A DNA stretch of 7,960 bases, taken from contig NZ_CBFHYF010000061.1 of the NCBI RefSeq assembly GCF_965660005.1, positions 1-7,960 of the forward strand, written 5' to 3'. The stretch comes from Porticoccus sp965660005 (lineage in GTDB: Bacteria > Pseudomonadota > Gammaproteobacteria > Pseudomonadales > Porticoccaceae). The position numbers and the translations under genes were made by a program. Positions within the stretch are counted from its first letter, which is position 1. Every line of letters starts with the position of its first letter. This document shows positions 1 through 6,265 of the stretch, piece by piece. The notes beneath the pieces are model-generated. The model worked only from the letters and a program-made list of their open reading frames with translations, searched no databases and was not told where the DNA came from.

Positions 1-1607
1 GCACTGCGAGCGGTATCGACGACCAGAATGATTCCGATGACTGGAATCTCCAAGGCAAGCTGCTATGGGATGCCACCGATCGGCTGAGCATCCTGCTCAG
101 CGCTGCCCACGTTGATCGCGATACCACCTGCTGCACTGCTGACTCTGCCCAGGGCGATGCAGTACAGCAGGAACTGATCGATCAGGGCCTGTCGCCCGAC
201 AAAAATAATCCGTACGACTATGAAATTGCCACCACCTATCAGGACGCCTTCAGCATGGAATCTGACCTGGTCTCGCTGCATATCGACTACACACCGCACT
301 GGGGTTCCATCACCTCTATCACCGCCTGGAACGACTACGAGTATCAAAGCAATTATGATGCCGACCGATCACAGCTGGATCAGTTTACGCTGGATGAACA
401 CAATGAGGGCGACAGTTTCTCCCAGGAACTGCGCCTGGACTCTTCCCTGGGAGACAATATTGACTACCAGCTAGGGCTTTTCTACTACGAGCAAACCACC
501 CAGCGCGGCGACAAAACTCCCACTGCCATCCTCGGTGAGGACTTCATCACCATCGCCGACCAACAGGCTTTGCCACTGCCAGTACCCTCCGTGGCATTGA
601 TTGCACAACCCGGTGACTACGCCGCCTATCAAGACATCTGGGATAACGAGACCCTGGCAATATTTGGCCAGGCCACCTGGCACATCGGCGAGCGTTGGCA
701 CCTGACCGGGGGCCTGCGCTGGACGGACCAGGAACGCGAAGCTGAGCTGTTCAGTGAGACCTTTTCCAGCGCACCATTGGCTGCTTTGGGTAGTTTCATG
801 GATATCGTCAGCACTCCCATCGACGTCACCCTTGATCGCAGCAGCGACAACGTGGACTGGCTGGCCAAGTTGGCCTATGACATCGGTGACAGCACCATGG
901 TTTACGGCAGTGCCTCAACAGGCAGCAAATCCTGGAATTTCTCCGGGCAAACGGGCGCCCCCGAGACTCGCGAGTTCGACGATGAAAAAACCACCAGCTA
1001 TGAATTGGGATTCAAATCCACCCTGCTTGATTCCACCCTGCGCCTCAACGCGGCGGCCTTCTATTCCGAAATTGAGGAATACCAGTACCAACAGCAGGCA
1101 GATGCAGGCATCGGCACCTTTGTCAGCAACGATGGCGAGGTAGGGGTGTCCGGCTTAGACATTCAACTGGATGCCGTACCACTGCCCAACCTGACGCTGA
1201 CAGCCGGGCTACTGTACATGCACAATTACGAGATTACCGCAGGCCCAAGAGAGGGCCAGGCCCTGCCTTTTACAGCTGGGTACAGCGGCAACCTCGGCGC
1301 AACACTGGTATTTCCTCTCGCCGACGGCGGCATTTATCTACGCGCCGACTACATCTTCATGGATGACCATGTCACCAATGGCGCCAGCGCCGATCAGTTG
1401 GAAGACAAAGACTTTGACGACCGTGAGCTGCTCAATGCCAAGATCGGCTGGCGCAACGACAACTGGAACCTGTCGCTTTGGGGCAAGAACCTGACCGACG
1501 ATGAATACGCTGCCCAGACTCTGATCACACAACTATTCAGCGGTCAGGACAGCTACTACCTCGCTCCCCCACGTACCTACGGCGCGACTTTGCGCTACGA
1601 CTTCTAG
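1..1607 (+). CDS. TonB-dependent outer-membrane receptor, C-terminal part (5' end outside window)
   Basis: The frame is open from position 3 to the TAG at 1605-1607, giving about 534 residues without the start or plug domain. It is recognised as a TonB-dependent receptor beta-barrel by repeated amphipathic strands with aromatic girdles. Typical family motifs are visible: DDWNLQGKLLWDATDRLSI near the left edge, HLTGGLRWTDQER, TTSYELGFKSTLLDSTLRL, and LSLWGKNLTDDEYAAQ near the end. The protein ends in TYGATLRYDF, a C-terminal Phe beta-signal for BAM-dependent insertion. Such receptors import siderophores, cobalamin, glycans or other organic substrates across the outer membrane using TonB-ExbBD energy; the ligand cannot be read here. 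A CC pair (DTTCCTAD) lies in what is probably an extracellular loop. The first in-window ATG (255) is internal, because the homologous-looking sequence continues upstream of it. The gene converges on the minus-strand operon, with a 24-bp palindrome between them. Confidence 0.93.
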   Translation, partial: TASGIDDQNDSDDWNLQGKLLWDATDRLSILLSAAHVDRDTTCCTADSAQGDAVQQELIDQGLSPDKNNPYDYEIATTYQDAFSMESDLVSLHIDYTPHWGSITSITAWNDYEYQSNYDADRSQLDQFTLDEHNEGDSFSQELRLDSSLGDNIDYQLGLFYYEQTTQRGDKTPTAILGEDFITIADQQALPLPVPSVALIAQPGDYAAYQDIWDNETLAIFGQATWHIGERWHLTGGLRWTDQEREAELFSETFSSAPLAALGSFMDIVSTPIDVTLDRSSDNVDWLAKLAYDIGDSTMVYGSASTGSKSWNFSGQTGAPETREFDDEKTTSYELGFKSTLLDSTLRLNAAAFYSEIEEYQYQQQADAGIGTFVSNDGEVGVSGLDIQLDAVPLPNLTLTAGLLYMHNYEITAGPREGQALPFTAGYSGNLGATLVFPLADGGIYLRADYIFMDDHVTNGASADQLEDKDFDDRELLNAKIGWRNDNWNLSLWGKNLTDDEYAAQTLITQLFSGQDSYYLAPPRTYGATLRYDF

Positions 1608-1617
1608 ACAGCGAGGG

Positions 1618-1673
1618 AAATAGGGGACAGACCACGATTTCGCCTTTTGGAAATCGTGGTCTGTCCCCTATTT
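1618..1673. repeat. Perfect 24-bp inverted repeat (GGGGACAGACCACG-type palindromic element)
   Basis: Left arm 1618-1641 and right arm 1650-1673 are perfect reverse complements over 24 bp, separated by an 8-nt loop (1642-1649, gccttttg). The core is ggggacagaccacgattt. From memory, this core resembles dispersed palindromes found near REP-associated tyrosine transposase (RAYT, TnpA-REP) genes in many proteobacteria; I did not check this and no transposase gene is visible here. The element begins 10 bp after the receptor stop codon and ends 2 bp from the dehydrogenase stop codon. It fills the 68-bp gap between the convergent genes. A single arm of the same element recurs at 2917-2941. Confidence 0.9.
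1618..1673. terminator. Possible bidirectional terminator or 3'-end stabilising hairpin
   Basis: RNA read from either strand through the palindrome could form a 24-bp stem with an 8-nt loop, placed directly after the stop codons of both convergent genes. There is no clean U-tract on either side (tttatttag on the right, gagggaaa on the left), so classical intrinsic termination is uncertain. Protection of mRNA 3' ends, as REP elements do, is an equally good reading. The role is inferred from structure and position. Confidence 0.45.
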
Positions 1674-1675
1674 AT

Positions 1676-2890
1676 TTAGCCGGCCAGTTCGCGGATAGTG
1701 AGTTTGGCCAGCTGGGACATATGTACTTCGTCCGGGCCATCGGCGATTCGGCAGAAGCGCGCGTGGGTGAATAAATCCGGGATCATGGTGTCCTGGCAGA
1801 CACCCATACCGCCAAATACCTGCATGGCGCGATCCGCCACATTCTGCGCCATATTTGGGCCCACAATTTTGACCATGGAGATATAGGGCATGGCAGCTTT
1901 GACGCCGTACCTGTCCATCATCTCAGCGGCTTGCAATACCAACAGGCGCGCCTGCTCGATATCGCAGCGACAGCGGGCGATTTCATGCTGGACGCTGGTT
2001 TTTTTGCTCAGTTTCTCGCCGAAGGCGACCCGATCCTCTGCGCGAGCGCACATCAGTTCCAGGCACCGCTGGGCTGCGCCCACCAACGTCATGGCGTACT
2101 GGAAACGGCCCGGGCCGAGGCGGCCCTGGGCAATTTCAAAGCCGCATCCCTCTCCCTTGATCATATTGCTCACGGGCACGCGCACATCTTCAAACAAGAA
2201 TTCCGCTTCACCACCTGGTGAATGAAAATTATCGAACACCCGCAGGGGGCGCACCAGCTTTATTCCCGGCGTATCTCGCGGCACCAGGATGGTGGAGTGC
2301 TGACGATGACGGGGCGCGTCGGGATTCGACAGACCCATCACGAGCATGATCTTGCAACGTTCCTGAACCGCGTTGGTAGTCCACCACTTGCGCCCGTTGA
2401 GTACGTACTCGTCTCCATCGCGTTTTATTTCGAGCTCCATATTGGTGGCATCGGAAGAGGCCACCTGGGGTTCGGTCATCGCGTAGGCAGAGCGGATCTC
2501 ACCCGCGAGCAGCGGCTCCAGCCATTGCTCCTGCTGCTCAGGCGTACCGTACTTGGCCAGTACCTCCATATTGCCGCGGTCGGGGGCATTACAATTGAAC
2601 ACCGCCTGGGCCCACATGACCTTGCTCATGGTTTCAAACAATGGGGCGATTTCAACGTTTGTCAGACCGGGACTCCAGGGCTGGTACTCGTGAGGCAGGA
2701 ACAGGTTCCACAGCCCTTCAGCCTTGGCCTTTTCACGTAGATCATCAAACCAATCCGGAACCTGCCACAGGTTATCCTGGTTCAGTGTGAATTCATTCCA
2801 GTCGTGCTCACGAGGATAGATGTGCTCCTCCATAAACGCTTCCAGCCGGGCATTTATCTCCCTGACTTTTTCACTTACTTCAAATCCCAT
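1676..2890 (-). CDS. Acyl-CoA dehydrogenase, ACAD10/11-like
   Basis: This 404-residue FAD flavoprotein is predicted to catalyse alpha,beta-dehydrogenation of an acyl-CoA in the cytosol, passing electrons to ETF. The usual three-part ACAD architecture is complete: helical N-domain (about 1-135), beta-barrel with the FAD/substrate motif AYAMTEPQVASSDATN (135-150) and NGRKWWTTNA (165-174), then the helical C-domain with GRFQYAMTLVGAAQRCLELM (261-280), QVFGGMGVCQDT (357-368) and RIADGPDEVH (381-390). The TEPxVASSDATN and ADGPDEVH forms resemble the ACAD10/ACAD11 branch, with Asp384 apparently where the catalytic Glu of MCAD would align. There is no fused kinase domain. ATG at 2888-2890 is preceded by AGGAG (plus strand 2898-2902) at 7-nt spacing. 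It lies 52 bp after the GST gene on the same strand, so it is probably the last gene of the operon. The acyl substrate is unknown. Confidence 0.93.
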   Translation of the reverse strand: MGFEVSEKVREINARLEAFMEEHIYPREHDWNEFTLNQDNLWQVPDWFDDLREKAKAEGLWNLFLPHEYQPWSPGLTNVEIAPLFETMSKVMWAQAVFNCNAPDRGNMEVLAKYGTPEQQEQWLEPLLAGEIRSAYAMTEPQVASSDATNMELEIKRDGDEYVLNGRKWWTTNAVQERCKIMLVMGLSNPDAPRHRQHSTILVPRDTPGIKLVRPLRVFDNFHSPGGEAEFLFEDVRVPVSNMIKGEGCGFEIAQGRLGPGRFQYAMTLVGAAQRCLELMCARAEDRVAFGEKLSKKTSVQHEIARCRCDIEQARLLVLQAAEMMDRYGVKAAMPYISMVKIVGPNMAQNVADRAMQVFGGMGVCQDTMIPDLFTHARFCRIADGPDEVHMSQLAKLTIRELAG

Positions 2891-2916
2891 GATGTTTCTC
2901 CTAGTTCAAAATTGGA

Positions 2917-2941
2917 GAAATAGGGGACAGACCACTATTTC
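2917..2941. repeat. Single-arm copy of the 1618-1673 palindromic element
   Basis: Positions 2917-2941 match 1617-1641 at 24 of 25 bases; the only change is G to T at 2936 (accacgattt to accactattt). No full opposing arm follows. A short ccctatt at 2941-2947 resembles the end of the missing arm and could be a remnant. The copy sits in the 52-bp gap between the GST and dehydrogenase genes, one base beyond the GST stop codon (2943-2945 on plus, TAG on minus). With the full copy at 1618-1673 it brackets the dehydrogenase gene. Confidence 0.85.
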
Positions 2942-2942
2942 C

Positions 2943-4070
2943 CTATTCCCAGACCTCGAGGTTGTCCGAGCGGGTGATGCGCCGGTCCAGGGTGGTGCCG
3001 AGGATGGCGGACATACCGCAGGCATCGAGCATTTCTTCCACCGCGGCGCGGCCCATGCTGTCCAGGTCCGTATATATAGACTGCACCCGCTGCAACAGGT
3101 AAAACCGGTAGGGCTGGGCGAGCGCAGTGATCGTTTCGCCGCGCAATGTAAACTCGGCGGTTCCCATCGCCTGGGCGAGGCGCCCCACCGCGGGCTCGCC
3201 AGCCTGCGGCTGGTTTTGCGCCAACCAGGCGTTAATAAACTCTGCCGCCGCCCGTGTTTCCGGCACGAAATCCTGTGCAAGCACACGCAACACCGCCAGC
3301 AGGGTTTCCGGCACTTCGTCATCTGGCAGGAAATCGGTCGCGGCATGGAAATATTCAGGAGCATCCTGGTCGGCGCGGTTCATCCGCTCCACCCAGCGAT
3401 AAACGCGGGTGGCGCGCTGCTGCATCAAGCGCGCGGGATGGGGATCGCGGCCCAGGTGCGCGTACATCGGCGCCAGCAGCCCGAAGTCACCAACACTGGG
3501 TCGCCACCCCAACAAGTAAGGGTACTGCTCAAAGTGTGCGTTCAGGGCGTCGAGATACTCGAGATACAGGCTCTCAACCAGATCGCGGGTCTGGTCGGTG
3601 ACACCGAAAATCATGCCAGCGTGGCGCATGCGATTCATCATGGCCTCGGTTTTTTCCTCCCGCTGGGGCGTATCCCGCTGGGAGTGAAGGAAGTGGTAGC
3701 GCACAAATTCGAGGTTGTCTTCTGGGAAATTCCAGCGATAGTGCATGGCCGGCCGCAGCAGACCGTCGTTGCCGATCACATCGAACAGGGCACTGATAAT
3801 TTGCTGTCGTGGCCCCGCCGGGCGACAGGGCCTGCCGTTGGCCGCCTCGAAGTGCTCGATTATCGCCGCACCGTCGCGAATCACCTCGCCCTCCGGTGTC
3901 ACCAGGGTGGGAATGGTCGCCAGCTTACCTTTAGGAAGCACTTCCGCCTTGAAGCCCTCGTGGCCTGTGGACAGTTCCTGGAAGGCAATACCCTGCTTGA
4001 TCAGGTAGGAGCGAGCACGTCCGGAATACAGGGAGTGGGTAATGGCGTAGAGCTTGTGATTTTCAGTCAT
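2943..4070 (-). CDS. Glutathione S-transferase family protein with long C-terminal extension
   Basis: This is a predicted cytosolic protein of 375 residues; typical GSTs have 200-230. Residues 4-76 form the thioredoxin-like GSH-binding domain: LYAITHSLYSGRARSYLIKQGI, the cis-Pro in ATIPTLV (51-57) and DGAAIIEHFEA (66-76), where an acidic residue plus Ser normally binds the GSH gamma-glutamyl group (here Asp-Gly). The all-alpha domain follows, with PYLLGWRPSVGDFGLLAPMY containing the S-x-x-D N-capping box (192-195). About 130 further residues (245-375) have no motif I recognise. The activity may be GSH conjugation, reductive dehalogenation or isomerisation; the substrate is unknown. ATG at 4068-4070 overlaps the sulfatase TGA as ATGA, implying translational coupling, and AAGGA (plus 4081-4085) lies 10 nt upstream. 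Confidence 0.88.
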   Translation of the reverse strand: MTENHKLYAITHSLYSGRARSYLIKQGIAFQELSTGHEGFKAEVLPKGKLATIPTLVTPEGEVIRDGAAIIEHFEAANGRPCRPAGPRQQIISALFDVIGNDGLLRPAMHYRWNFPEDNLEFVRYHFLHSQRDTPQREEKTEAMMNRMRHAGMIFGVTDQTRDLVESLYLEYLDALNAHFEQYPYLLGWRPSVGDFGLLAPMYAHLGRDPHPARLMQQRATRVYRWVERMNRADQDAPEYFHAATDFLPDDEVPETLLAVLRVLAQDFVPETRAAAEFINAWLAQNQPQAGEPAVGRLAQAMGTAEFTLRGETITALAQPYRFYLLQRVQSIYTDLDSMGRAAVEEMLDACGMSAILGTTLDRRITRSDNLEVWE

Positions 4071-5878
4071 CGTCGGCTATTCCTTCTCATTCGGTAGGCC
4101 ACGTAAAATGGGGTGAGCAACAGCAGGGTTAACAGAAATAACAGTAACTCTTCGCGGTATTGCTGTTGCAGGGTATTGGCCACCAACTGGCGTATCTGCG
4201 TGTAACCGGCAGGCAACGGCAGTACTCCATTCTCACGCGCATAGCGCTGGTAGCGGGCGAGCATGCGCTGGAACACTACCGGCTGCTCGGCGGCCAGGTC
4301 GACGACCTCCCCCGGATCCTCGGCGATGTTGTAGAGGCGCCACTGCCCGTCACCGAGAGGCGGCTGGTTCACCACCAGTTTGTAATCCCCCTGGAACAGA
4401 GCGGCGTGACCGGTCAGTTCATAGCCCACCACATCCTCCTTGCCATACACGCGGTCAGCACTGCCATCGAGAAGCGGGCTGAGATCTCGGCCGATCATCG
4501 GCAGTACCGGCCTGCCGGCGTAGCGAGAGCCCGGCGCATCGACACCTGTCAGTGCCAGAATAGTCGGCGTGATATCCGTGGCCCAGGCTAAGGCAGGGCT
4601 CAACACCTGCTTGCGCGGCAGGCGTTCACCGGCAATGATCAGGGGCACGCGCATACCGCCCTCCCCGGTGTAGAACTTGTAGAACGACAGCGGACTCGCA
4701 GCAGCGCTGGCAAAGCTGGGGCTGATGGTGTTGTAACTGCCCTTCAGGCCCAGGCGCTCGTAGTCATTGTGATAGCCAAGCCGTCCAGGACCGAGGCTTG
4801 CAGGGAAAGCCATCGGGTCGGCGGGGCCACTGCCCTCGCTGCCGTTGTCCGAGGTGAAAACAAAAATCGTGTTCTCGTACTGCCCGGTGGACTTGAGGTA
4901 ATCAACCAGGCGGCCGATGTGATAATCCATAGCCTCAATCATGGCACCGTAAACCGCCATGCGCTTGGCCTCGTAGCGCTTGCGCTCGTCATCCAGGGCA
5001 TCCCAATCAGCGGTTGTCGACATGCGGGTCATGGCGGTGTCCGCCGGCACCAACCCCAAGCCGACCGCGCGCTGCAGGCGTTGCTCTCGCAATACGTCCC
5101 AACCGGCGTCGTACACCCCCATGTAGCGGTCGATGAACTCCTGGGGCGCCTGCACGGGCATATGCACCGCCATAAACGGCACGTAGGCGAAGAATGGCCG
5201 GCCGTCGCCAATATTGCTGTCGATAAATTCAATGGTCTTGTCGATCAGGAAGCGGGAGGAGTAAAAATCTTCCGGCAGGGTGAAGCGCTCGCCATCGGCA
5301 AACCAGTTGGCCTCATCGTACATGGGCAGATAGGGACGCTGTTCCCAGTTATCAGCACCGGAATCCATCATCGCCACCGTGCGCTGGAAACCTCGCCTGC
5401 TGGGCAGTTTGTCCGGGGTAGAACCCAGGTGCCACTTACCGGCCATATAAGTGTGATAACCAGCGCCCTCGAGCAATGTTGCCACGGTAACCACGTTGTC
5501 GCCCAGCACGCCCTGGTAGTGTGCGTGTGAACGCTGCTCCGGCGCCAGCATCTCAGGAATATTGGGCACACCCGCCAGGTGATTGTCCACGCCAGTCAGC
5601 AACATGGCCCGCGCCGGGGCGCAGTTGGCAGCAGTGTGATAATTGCTGAAGCGCACACCCTGCTCCGCCAGCGCTGAAAGCGTCGGGGTATTAACCTCGC
5701 TGCCGTAGGGCGCGATATCGGTAAAGCCCAGATCGTCGGCAAGAATGAAGACGATATTCGACCGTGTTACGGCCTCAGGTGGAACCTCCTCTGGCGGGTC
5801 CAACACCTGTGCAAATCCGGATCCTGCCAATAGCAGGACACCGACCAGCACCAAGCACCTGACAACAGCGAAGCCCAC
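4067..5878 (-). CDS. Type I (formylglycine) sulfatase, periplasmic, with C-terminal membrane anchor
   Basis: The 603-residue protein is an arylsulfatase-type sulfate ester hydrolase. With GTG at 5878 as start, residues 1-23 form a signal peptide (VVRCLVLVGVLLLAGSGFA, cleavage likely before Gln24). ILADDLGFTDIAPYG supplies Ca-binding Asp48/Asp49. NCAPARAMLLTG holds Cys86 of the CxPxR formylglycine motif, with Ala where Ser is usual. MAGKWHLG gives Lys148 and His150, VHMP gives His239, SDNG gives Asp344/Asn345, and GLKGSYN gives Lys379, so the active-site set is complete. Residues 578-595 (ELLLFLLTLLLLTPFYVAY) are a transmembrane helix followed by RMRRNSRR, predicting a type I membrane protein with its catalytic domain in the periplasm. 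A formylglycine-generating enzyme is needed but not visible here. GTG is 4 bp after the upstream stop; a TTG at 5950 would overlap that gene by 68 bp and spoil the signal peptide. It overlaps the GST start by 4 bp. Confidence 0.92.
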   Translation of the reverse strand: MGFAVVRCLVLVGVLLLAGSGFAQVLDPPEEVPPEAVTRSNIVFILADDLGFTDIAPYGSEVNTPTLSALAEQGVRFSNYHTAANCAPARAMLLTGVDNHLAGVPNIPEMLAPEQRSHAHYQGVLGDNVVTVATLLEGAGYHTYMAGKWHLGSTPDKLPSRRGFQRTVAMMDSGADNWEQRPYLPMYDEANWFADGERFTLPEDFYSSRFLIDKTIEFIDSNIGDGRPFFAYVPFMAVHMPVQAPQEFIDRYMGVYDAGWDVLREQRLQRAVGLGLVPADTAMTRMSTTADWDALDDERKRYEAKRMAVYGAMIEAMDYHIGRLVDYLKSTGQYENTIFVFTSDNGSEGSGPADPMAFPASLGPGRLGYHNDYERLGLKGSYNTISPSFASAAASPLSFYKFYTGEGGMRVPLIIAGERLPRKQVLSPALAWATDITPTILALTGVDAPGSRYAGRPVLPMIGRDLSPLLDGSADRVYGKEDVVGYELTGHAALFQGDYKLVVNQPPLGDGQWRLYNIAEDPGEVVDLAAEQPVVFQRMLARYQRYARENGVLPLPAGYTQIRQLVANTLQQQYREELLLFLLTLLLLTPFYVAYRMRRNSRR

Positions 5879-5882
5879 TGGC

Positions 5883-6260
5883 TCAGTCCGCTTCAGGCAG
5901 GCGCCGGGATGCCACCAGCAGAATGATGGCAACAACCACTTCAGGGCCAATCAAGCCCAGGGCCAGGGTCGCATCGTGACTCATCCAGGCGACGATGCGG
6001 CCAACTGCGGTGATCGCCAGCAACATGATAGCCGGGTAATACCAGCTACGGCGGCCGGTGATCAAGGCTATCAGCATACAACTACCCAGGGTCAGGAAGA
6101 AACCGGCCATATCTCCCACCTGGGAACTCAGGGCCACGCCCTCCCCCAGGGTCAGGCCGAACATGGGGGCCACGCCCGCGGGCGCTACCAGCCAGCGCAC
6201 ACCGGTCACCAAGAACAGTAGGGCCGGCAACACCACGAGTACTTTCAAGATTTTGTTCAT
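5883..6260 (-). CDS. Small four-helix inner-membrane protein (DUF4345-like)
   Basis: This 125-residue hydrophobic protein has four predicted transmembrane helices at about 4-24, 51-68, 72-93 and 98-117. The layout fits the DUF4345/DoxX-like group of small membrane proteins: VTGVRWLVAPAGVAPMFGL after helix 1, a GRR turn between helices 2 and 3, AVGRIVAW ending helix 3, and a Glu (residue 107) inside helix 4. The family function is not established. ATG at 6258-6260 is preferred over the GTG at 6269 because GGGAG (plus 6269-6273) lies 8 nt upstream of it and it starts 5 bp after the previous stop. The sulfatase follows 4 bp downstream, so both are co-transcribed. A role in the envelope next to the sulfatase is inference only. 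Confidence 0.82.
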   Translation of the reverse strand: MNKILKVLVVLPALLFLVTGVRWLVAPAGVAPMFGLTLGEGVALSSQVGDMAGFFLTLGSCMLIALITGRRSWYYPAIMLLAITAVGRIVAWMSHDATLALGLIGPEVVVAIILLVASRRLPEAD

Positions 6261-6265
6261 CACTA

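Noticed and set aside
255..255. ATG at 255 as start of the TonB receptor
   Set aside because: The same frame stays open to the window edge and already shows receptor barrel sequence (LQGKLLWDATDRLSI) upstream, so the start is outside the window.
1618..2941. Repeat copies as ends of an insertion sequence or composite transposon
   Set aside because: No transposase lies between them, the right copy is only half an element, and no target-site duplication is evident. The enclosed gene is an ordinary dehydrogenase.
2820..4097. Long plus-strand open frame (425 codons) antisense to the GST gene
   Set aside because: It lies opposite a clearly recognisable GST and the dehydrogenase start, has no recognisable domain, and spans an operon junction and the repeat. 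It is a shadow frame of GC-rich coding sequence.
4769..5530. Plus-strand open frame of 253 codons inside the sulfatase
   Set aside because: It is antisense to the conserved sulfatase catalytic domain, with no motif and no ribosome binding site of note.
5879..5950. Extended sulfatase start at TTG 5950
   Set aside because: It would overlap the upstream gene by 68 bp and put 24 unlikely residues (including WWHPGAC) before a normal signal peptide. GTG at 5878 gives a clean signal sequence directly after the upstream stop.
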